Assembly (NCBI RefSeq): GCF_000814675.1
Contig: NZ_JWIG01000029.1
Span: forward strand, 124,001 to 188,000
Origin: Pseudoalteromonas distincta
GTDB taxonomy: Bacteria; Pseudomonadota; Gammaproteobacteria; Enterobacterales; Alteromonadaceae
Direction of reading: 5' to 3'
DNA length: 64,000 nt
Shown here: positions 59,143 through 64,000 of the stretch, piece after piece
How the letters are laid out: each line of letters opens with the position of its first letter
Position numbering within the stretch: the first letter of the stretch is position 1
Made by a program: the position numbers and the translations under genes
Notes under the pieces: model-generated
Told to the model about the DNA's origin: nothing
Seen by the model: only the letters and a program-made list of their open reading frames with translations
Databases searched by the model: none

Positions 59143-59916
59143 TCACTCGCTAATTAACCAACCACGTTCAAGCCATTGATTAATTTTAGTAATTAAAAAC
59201 CCAGCGATTTGCTCACCCGGGAGTTCATTTAAACAGGATTGACATAACTGTGCAAAGGGTGTGTTTTGTTTTAATAAACTCAGTAAGCGGTATTCTTGTG
59301 CATCAACGCTTAAATATTGTGTACGTCTTTGAGCATCACGTGCTACAACCCAAAAGCGAGGTTCTGAGACTCTTGGCTCTGGCGGTGTTTGCTTTTGTTT
59401 TATTGCCTGCCAACTTTCAACCGCCAACGTATTAAACGCAACTAACTGTACACTTGGATGTAATTTTAATAGTAAATTTGGCCATTGCTGAGGTTCAATA
59501 CTTTCAAGCTCTGATACATCAAGTAATGTTTTATCGCTTGCATCAAAAGTACTTAGTAATAGTCGTTCAAATTTGGCTATATCTGCAAGTATGGGGTAAT
59601 CACTAAAAGGAGTATTAGCGGCTAAATAATCTGGTAGCTTCTCTGCAAAAATTCGTAGTGACGTATGAGTTGAAGGATATAAAGCTAAATAACCATCAAC
59701 CATCATCTCAAATAAATCATCACCTAAGTAAATACCCAACTGTTCGTGATCTTGCTCAATCACGGCTCTTAAGCGAATTTTATAAGCGCTTTGATAAATA
59801 GAGAGTCGCTGTTGTGTATTTAACTGCCCTTGCTGCGCAATTTGCTCGCTAATATCCGAGCTTTCACCTTGCAGTAAATTCATAAACTGTTGTTGCAGCT
59901 TTGCTAAATCACTCAT
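59143..59916 (-). CDS. bufC: BufC/HvfC-type DUF2063 protein, maturase partner
   Basis: A 257-residue protein. The N-terminal DUF2063 domain (about residues 5-90) has LNTQQRLSIYQSAYKIRLRA, DFE-like DDLFEMMVDGYL and LPDYLAANTPFSDYPILADIAKFE. The C-terminal part (FAQLCQSCLNEL, INQWLERGWL) looks like a small winged-helix or recognition domain. Such proteins pair with MNIO maturases (MbnC, BufC, HvfC) and hold the precursor peptide. Start at ATG 59916, overlapping the maturase stop by 4 nt (ATGA); an ATG at 59931 is inside the maturase gene. Confidence 0.88.
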   Translation of the reverse strand: MSDLAKLQQQFMNLLQGESSDISEQIAQQGQLNTQQRLSIYQSAYKIRLRAVIEQDHEQLGIYLGDDLFEMMVDGYLALYPSTHTSLRIFAEKLPDYLAANTPFSDYPILADIAKFERLLLSTFDASDKTLLDVSELESIEPQQWPNLLLKLHPSVQLVAFNTLAVESWQAIKQKQTPPEPRVSEPRFWVVARDAQRRTQYLSVDAQEYRLLSLLKQNTPFAQLCQSCLNELPGEQIAGFLITKINQWLERGWLISE

Positions 59917-60743
59917 GATCTTATATCCCAAAACGGTTTCACTAGCGCTTTAGCATGCTCAAGCTCAGTAATTAAATCATCAAGGGAGCCAATATTATCA
60001 TCGCGTTCAATCATGGTACTTACCGGATTTAATGTTTTTGCATACTGAGCATATAAGTCCCACACCGCATCGGGAACATCTTCATCGTGCGTATCTATAA
60101 TATGCGTACCAAAGTCTTGATGTCCTGCTAAGTGAATTTGTGCAATAGCTGTACTCGGAATAGCTGATAAATAATCCATAGCATTAAAGTCGTGATTTCG
60201 TGCACTTACATAAACATTATTTACATCCATTAAAAACTTACAGCCTGTTTGCTTATGTAATTGCGCTAAGAATTCCCATTCACTCATTTGTGAATCGTTA
60301 TAGGTTAAATAGCTCGATACATTTTCAAAAATCATTTCGCGCCCTAGGTAGTCCTGAACTTGCGAAATTTTATTTGCTAAATGATCAAGTGCCTCTGAGG
60401 TGTAAGGCATTGGTAGTAAATCGTGGCTATTAATACCACCCACTTGGGTAAAACATAAATGATCAGACACCCACTGCGGCTCAACCCTCGCAATTGTGTT
60501 TTTTAACTGATTTAAGTAGTCCTTATTAATAGGGTCAATACTACCAATCGACATTGATACCCCATGCATAACAATCGGATAATCTGCTCTTATTTTATTT
60601 AAATAATGCCAAGGTTTTCCACCGGCTACAAAATAGTTTTCTGAGATAATTTCAAACCAATCTACAGCTGGTTTCTCTGAAATAATTTGCTCAAAATGCG
60701 GGGCTCTCAGTCCTAAACCAAAACCTAAAAAACGATTTTTCAT
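59913..60743 (-). CDS. bufB: MNIO (DUF692) bufferin maturase BufB
   Basis: A 276-residue TIM-barrel protein of the multinuclear non-heme iron oxidase family. Candidate metal ligands are all present: H60 (VMHGVSMS), D94-H95 (VSDHLCF), E140-N141 (IFENVSS), D173 and N175 (LMDVNNVYV), H204 and H208 (IHLAGH), D217 and H219 (IDTHDE) and E246 (MIERD). The enzyme oxidises cysteine residues of a precursor peptide to heterocycles in the bufferin and methanobactin systems. Start at ATG 60743 with AAGGAAG 4 nt upstream; an ATG at 60776 has no such site. Lies between the cysteine-rich precursor and the BufC partner. Confidence 0.93.
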   Translation of the reverse strand: MKNRFLGFGLGLRAPHFEQIISEKPAVDWFEIISENYFVAGGKPWHYLNKIRADYPIVMHGVSMSIGSIDPINKDYLNQLKNTIARVEPQWVSDHLCFTQVGGINSHDLLPMPYTSEALDHLANKISQVQDYLGREMIFENVSSYLTYNDSQMSEWEFLAQLHKQTGCKFLMDVNNVYVSARNHDFNAMDYLSAIPSTAIAQIHLAGHQDFGTHIIDTHDEDVPDAVWDLYAQYAKTLNPVSTMIERDDNIGSLDDLITELEHAKALVKPFWDIRS

Positions 60744-60753
60744 AAACTTCCTT

Positions 60754-60792
60754 AATAAGCCTGAATAAAAAAACACATCGTTCAGGCTTATT
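60754..60792 (-). promoter_or_regulatory. Intercistronic stem-loop between bufferin precursor and maturase
   Basis: 12-bp perfect inverted repeat AATAAGCCTGAA / TTCAGGCTTATT with a 15-nt loop, 22 nt after the precursor stop and touching the maturase ribosome site (AAGGAAG). No U-tail after the stem on the minus strand, so partial termination, mRNA stabilisation or translation control are all possible. Confidence 0.7.
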
Positions 60793-60814
60793 TTATGCGT
60801 TCGATAAATTGGTA

Positions 60815-61273
60815 TTAGCTACCTACAGAACCACCAATATCACCACATGCTTTTGCAGGCATTGATACAAAACCGGTGCCTTTACATGATGCATGTCCAG
60901 CACAAGCATTATTAGCAGTCTTACAATCGTTATGACCGCCACACACATTTACATCGTTACAATGTACTAAATCTGCTTTAGCTACACTGCCAACCCATTT
61001 ATCTTTTACTGTACCGCCAACGTCAGCACATGCTTTTGCAGGCATTGCTACAAAACCAGTCCCTTTACATGACGCTTGACCTGCACATGCATTCTCAACT
61101 GTTTTACAATCGTTATGGCCACCACATACATTCGCATCATAACAATGAACTAAATCAGTTGTTGCGCCATTATTAGCAACTGCACTTGATGTTGCCGTTT
61201 CTGCCTCTGTTGCATTACAACCAACTAAACCTGCTACCATTACAGCCATTGCTGCACCTGTAAACTTTTTCAT
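60815..61273 (-). CDS. bufA: BufA2-like bufferin precursor with two tandem cysteine cores and a lipobox
   Basis: A 152-residue precursor. The N-terminal [19 protein letters not shown] has a lipobox-like LVGC (Cys19). The mature part holds two 50-residue repeats (residues 40-89 and 101-150) that share [15 protein letters not shown] cores, [20 protein letters not shown] and D(V/I)GG. Each has six cysteines at identical spacing: 44, 50, 56, 63, 69, 82 and 105, 111, 117, 124, 130, 143. The core is that of BufA2-type bufferins, copper-binding RiPPs matured by an MNIO enzyme. Known bufferins usually have one core and a cleavable Sec signal. A possible lipid anchor and duplication are the unusual points. 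AGAGGA precedes the ATG. Confidence 0.88.
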   Translation of the reverse strand: MKKFTGAAMAVMVAGLVGCNATEAETATSSAVANNGATTDLVHCYDANVCGGHNDCKTVENACAGQASCKGTGFVAMPAKACADVGGTVKDKWVGSVAKADLVHCNDVNVCGGHNDCKTANNACAGHASCKGTGFVSMPAKACGDIGGSVGS

Positions 61274-61498
61274 TTTTTAATTCCTCTGAGTGATATAACT
61301 CTTAGCAAGACCGCTAAAGCGAAAATACTATTTCAGTGTAGTTCATAATAAACCAAAAAAATTCACACTTTGTTCACTAATGTCATTTTATATTTCTTTA
61401 TTAGCAGGCAGTTTTACTCTACGATTTTTTACAATATTTCACACATTTAGCTAAAAATAGTATGTTAATGTATACAGGTAAATTAAGAGGAGTGCTCA

Positions 61499-62863
61499 GT
61501 GCGCCGCAGTATAATTTTAAGCTTTTGTTTTATTTTAAGTGGGTGTAGCACAATGGGTTTTAATGACCTGTTTAATGACTATGCCACGCAAATGACACCA
61601 ATAAGAAATGCGATCGAGAAAAATAATATCGAAGAAGCGCAATCCCTTATTGCTAATAATAGCACCCTGCACAGCAGCTACTTACTCAACCAACTTGAGC
61701 AAGCTCGTTTAAACGACTTAGCTAATACACCAGATGATGCACAAAGCAAATTTGAGAACGTGTATACGCAAATGCAAAAAAAACGTGAAGCCGCCAAAAT
61801 ACAAGTTAGTGCGGGCCTTGAACAAAGTAACGCTTTATTTACCAACGACTCAGCAATAACTTATGTGCCACCCGCTTACGAAATGAGCATGCTTCATAGT
61901 TATAAAGCACTTAACTACGTGTATAAAAATGATGTTGAAGGCGCATTGGTCGAAATTCGCCGAGCTAATAAAGTACAAGTTGATGCGCTTAGCGAGAATG
62001 AAGCAGAAGTAGACTCAACCGTTAAAGAAGCTCAGCAACACTACCCAAGCATGAGCAATGTAACCAGAAACATAAAAAATGGCTTTCAAAATGCCTACAC
62101 ATTTTACTTATCTGCTTTGCTTTACCAAAGTGCTAAACAATACGACGACGCCTATATCGATTATAAAAAAGCATTGGCTATACAACCTAACAATATTTAT
62201 TTACAGCAAGATGTAATGCGCCTTGCTAAAAAACAAGGGTTTGACCAAGATCTAAATGAATTTAAAAAACGCTTTGGCGATACGCCCACTATTTCTTCAT
62301 CACAAGGCGAAGTAATTGTTTTATTTGAACAAGGATTAGTACCAAAACAAGATGAATTTAAACTGCGCTTGCCAATTTATTCATCACGTGGCGATGCACG
62401 CTTTTACAGCTTGGCGATGCCGGTATATAAAGATAATGCCTATGTGCGCCGCCTTAACAATATAAATATAGATGCACAAAGCTTGGCGCTTAGCCCACTG
62501 GTACACATTGAAGCACTTGCAGCTAAAACTTTAGAAGATCAAATACCTGCAAAAGTCGCTCGCCAAGTACTTAGACTAGTAGCTAAAGAGAAAGTGCGGG
62601 CAGAACTTGCTCGCAGTGCCGGTGATGTAGGTAACATACTTGCTAATATTTATAATTTGGCGTCTGAGCAAGCTGATACACGCAGCTGGCTTACACTTCC
62701 AAATCAAATAAGTGTCGCAAGGCAAAGCCTAAATACAGGTGAGCATTCTGTGCATATAGGCACACAAGCACCTATAAATTTTACCATTAGTAAGCAAGGG
62801 TTAACGTTAATTTACTTAACCTCTATTAATAACTACTTTAATTACCACGTAGTTCAACTTTAG
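61499..62863 (+). CDS. COG3014-family outer-membrane-type lipoprotein
   Basis: A 454-residue lipoprotein (MRRSIILSFCFILSGC, lipobox LSGC). Its helical repeats include a TPR-like stretch (YTFYLSALLYQSAKQYDDAYIDYKKALAIQPNN, given here as two adjoining pieces of that helix pair) and a C-terminal beta-rich part. It belongs to COG3014, whose genes precede ycfL and lpoB in many gammaproteobacteria. Function is unknown. The start codon is GTG, with a strong AAGAGGAG 7 nt upstream. First gene of a three-gene set; ycfL starts 8 nt after its stop. Confidence 0.83.
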   Translation: MRRSIILSFCFILSGCSTMGFNDLFNDYATQMTPIRNAIEKNNIEEAQSLIANNSTLHSSYLLNQLEQARLNDLANTPDDAQSKFENVYTQMQKKREAAKIQVSAGLEQSNALFTNDSAITYVPPAYEMSMLHSYKALNYVYKNDVEGALVEIRRANKVQVDALSENEAEVDSTVKEAQQHYPSMSNVTRNIKNGFQNAYTFYLSALLYQSAKQYDDAYIDYKKALAIQPNNIYLQQDVMRLAKKQGFDQDLNEFKKRFGDTPTISSSQGEVIVLFEQGLVPKQDEFKLRLPIYSSRGDARFYSLAMPVYKDNAYVRRLNNINIDAQSLALSPLVHIEALAAKTLEDQIPAKVARQVLRLVAKEKVRAELARSAGDVGNILANIYNLASEQADTRSWLTLPNQISVARQSLNTGEHSVHIGTQAPINFTISKQGLTLIYLTSINNYFNYHVVQL

Positions 62864-62871
62864 GAGCCATC

Positions 62872-63297
62872 ATGAAATACATAGCGCCATTATTAGCAGC
62901 CTTAATGCTCAGTGCATGTTCCAGCCAACCGGTTACATCGGGTATTTCTGTTGAACAAAATAAAAACCAGTTTAATGAGCAATTACGTGTAGATAACCCA
63001 GAGCTTGGTAAAAAGCTGGCCATTACTGATGTGAAAACACGTCAAACCAACCAGTTAACCGATGTAGTAGTGACACTTTCGAGCCAGTATAAAAAATCAC
63101 AATATTTGCAGTATCAGTTTAATTGGTTTGATAAAGACGGCTTTGTAATTAAAGGCAACCATTCACCTTGGCAAGCACTCACCTTATTTGGTTTTGCAAA
63201 AACACAATTACCGGGCTTAGCACCGAGCTCTGATGCGGTTACCTTTTCTTTAGCAGTAAGAGAAGTGTCTACCGAATCACAAGAATTTAAAGATTAA
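62872..63297 (+). CDS. ycfL: YcfL-type (DUF1425) lipoprotein
   Basis: A 141-residue lipoprotein (MKYIAPLLAALMLSAC, lipobox LSAC). The beta-rich domain YLQYQFNWFDKDGFVIKG and the final LAVREVSTESQEF match YcfL/DUF1425. Role not known; its gene is next to lpoB in E. coli as here. GGAG precedes the ATG, and lpoB starts 11 nt after the stop. Confidence 0.88.
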   Translation: MKYIAPLLAALMLSACSSQPVTSGISVEQNKNQFNEQLRVDNPELGKKLAITDVKTRQTNQLTDVVVTLSSQYKKSQYLQYQFNWFDKDGFVIKGNHSPWQALTLFGFAKTQLPGLAPSSDAVTFSLAVREVSTESQEFKD

Positions 63298-63308
63298 AGG
63301 AAACAACC

Positions 63309-63929
63309 ATGATCATCAGTAACAAATTTAAAACAGTATCAACTTACGCTTTAGTTGGCTTGAGCGCTTTAGTATTAAGTGGCTGTGCTAATAAAGCCGT
63401 AGTAAGTTATGGCGATGCACAAGCAGTAGAAACAACCGATATTAATTTTGGCTCTACCGATTTACAAAAAGTAGCGAGCCAAATGACCGATTCATTACTC
63501 AGCTCACCCGTTGTTGGCACAATGACCGCTAATAAACGCCCTGTAGTATTTGTTGAGCGTATTAAAAACAAAACTAGTGAGCACATTGATACTGAATCAA
63601 TCACCGATTCAATCTCAACGCAAATGCTACGCAGTGGTAAGTTCCGTTTTGTAGATATGACGCGTGTTGAATCAGTACGTGAGCAATTAACGTTTCAAAA
63701 CGAAGATGCCCTTGTTAACCCTGCAACAGCCGTTGCATTTGGTAAACAAATTGGCGCGCAATATATGTTATACGGAAATTTATCGAGCATAGTTAAATCA
63801 AATGCCGATAAATCAGACGTATACTATAAATTTACGATGCGTTTAATGGATATGGAAAGCGGCCTAGTTGAATGGGCAGACGAAACTGAAATTCGTAAAA
63901 CTAAAGAAAAATCGACATTTGGTTGGTAG
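63309..63929 (+). CDS. lpoB: Penicillin-binding protein activator LpoB
   Basis: A 206-residue outer-membrane lipoprotein (lipobox LSGC after a long signal). The LpoB domain is seen in RPVVFVERIKNKTSEHID, LRSGKFRFVDMTRVESVR and GAQYMLYGNLSS. In E. coli LpoB reaches through the peptidoglycan and activates PBP1B. The linker between the lipid anchor and the domain is short, as expected outside the enterobacteria. AAAGGAAAC precedes the ATG. Last complete gene of the COG3014-ycfL-lpoB set. Confidence 0.92.
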   Translation: MIISNKFKTVSTYALVGLSALVLSGCANKAVVSYGDAQAVETTDINFGSTDLQKVASQMTDSLLSSPVVGTMTANKRPVVFVERIKNKTSEHIDTESITDSISTQMLRSGKFRFVDMTRVESVREQLTFQNEDALVNPATAVAFGKQIGAQYMLYGNLSSIVKSNADKSDVYYKFTMRLMDMESGLVEWADETEIRKTKEKSTFGW

Positions 63930-63935
63930 TCACTA

Positions 63936-63967
63936 AGCCTTTACGGGCTAATAAGCCCATAAAGGCT
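63936..63967 (+). promoter_or_regulatory. Stem-loop between lpoB and the next gene
   Basis: AGCCTTTA / TAAAGGCT with an inner GGGCT / AGCCC stem and one mismatch; no T-run, so it is unlikely to be a full terminator. The next ribosome site (AGGAG) follows 6 nt later. Confidence 0.5.
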
Positions 63968-63984
63968 ACCAATAGGAGATTATT

Positions 63985-64000
63985 ATGAAAGCTATAATAT
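63985..64000 (+). CDS. Start of a gene cut by the window end
   Basis: ATG at 63985 after TAGGAGATT, an ideal ribosome site; the first residues read MKAII. Too little is left to identify it. In E. coli the genes after lpoB are thiK and nagZ, but nothing here supports either. Confidence 0.55.

Noticed and set aside
60766..60780. Loop of the bufA-bufB hairpin read as a terminator T-run
   Set aside because: The T-run lies inside the loop on the coding strand, not after the stem, so it cannot act as a normal terminator.
1..64000. CRISPR arrays, tRNA or rRNA genes, transposases, integrases, toxin-antitoxin pairs
   Set aside because: I looked for regularly spaced repeats, tRNA-like clover leaves and recombinase motifs and found none I could support.

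Overview
The window looks like a stretch of chromosome from a marine gammaproteobacterium of the order Alteromonadales, most likely Pseudoalteromonas. This is inferred from low GC, protein sequences typical of that genus, a TonB-dependent sugar-uptake locus and an Entner-Doudoroff cluster. No database search was possible. I see no tRNA, rRNA, CRISPR array, insertion sequence or prophage. It is ordinary, densely packed chromosome with two accessory-flavoured regions.

Layout. 1-1.6 kb: 3' part of a HAD-type protein of surface-polysaccharide type. 1.7-9.4 kb: Atm1-type ABC exporter, M13 peptidase lipoprotein, YeeN-type YebC protein, an LRR-protein kinase and a sterol-desaturase-family membrane protein. 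9.5-15.5 kb: glucose catabolism (gapA, eda, edd on one transcript; glk plus a LacI-type regulator on another), with three copies of the 14-bp palindrome TGACACCGGTGTCA in the control regions. 15.7-31.3 kb: a starch/maltodextrin utilisation locus (second LacI regulator, GH15 glucoamylase, sugar MFS permease, three GH13 enzymes, a flavin-dependent halogenase homologue, a TonB-dependent receptor). A second palindrome, TGCATACGTAT(G/T)CA, occurs three times in this locus. The locus fits outer-membrane import of maltodextrins, lipoprotein and periplasmic hydrolysis, permease uptake, cytoplasmic alpha-glucosidase, then glucokinase and the Entner-Doudoroff pathway.

31.7-47.7 kb: a small secreted protein, a MITE-like repeat, topA, a giant Ig-repeat lipoprotein, a dicarboxylate/glutamate symporter, sohB, a VolA-type lipase, yciK, rluB-scpB and an EF-hand lipoprotein. 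47.9-58.2 kb: DUF3718 protein, xthA-COG3235-rlmA, yfbV, ackA-pta, an ACT protein, a IIA-Glc homologue that has lost both active-site histidines, yffB-dapE-M15 peptidase.

58.2-61.3 kb: a bufferin-type RiPP operon (peptide, MNIO maturase, BufC partner) followed by an EamA exporter. Its precursor is unusual: a lipobox and two tandem copies of the six-cysteine core. 61.5-64 kb: COG3014 lipoprotein, ycfL, lpoB and the start of one more gene. The bufferin operon, the halogenase in the starch locus and the histidine-less IIA are the items most worth a second look.
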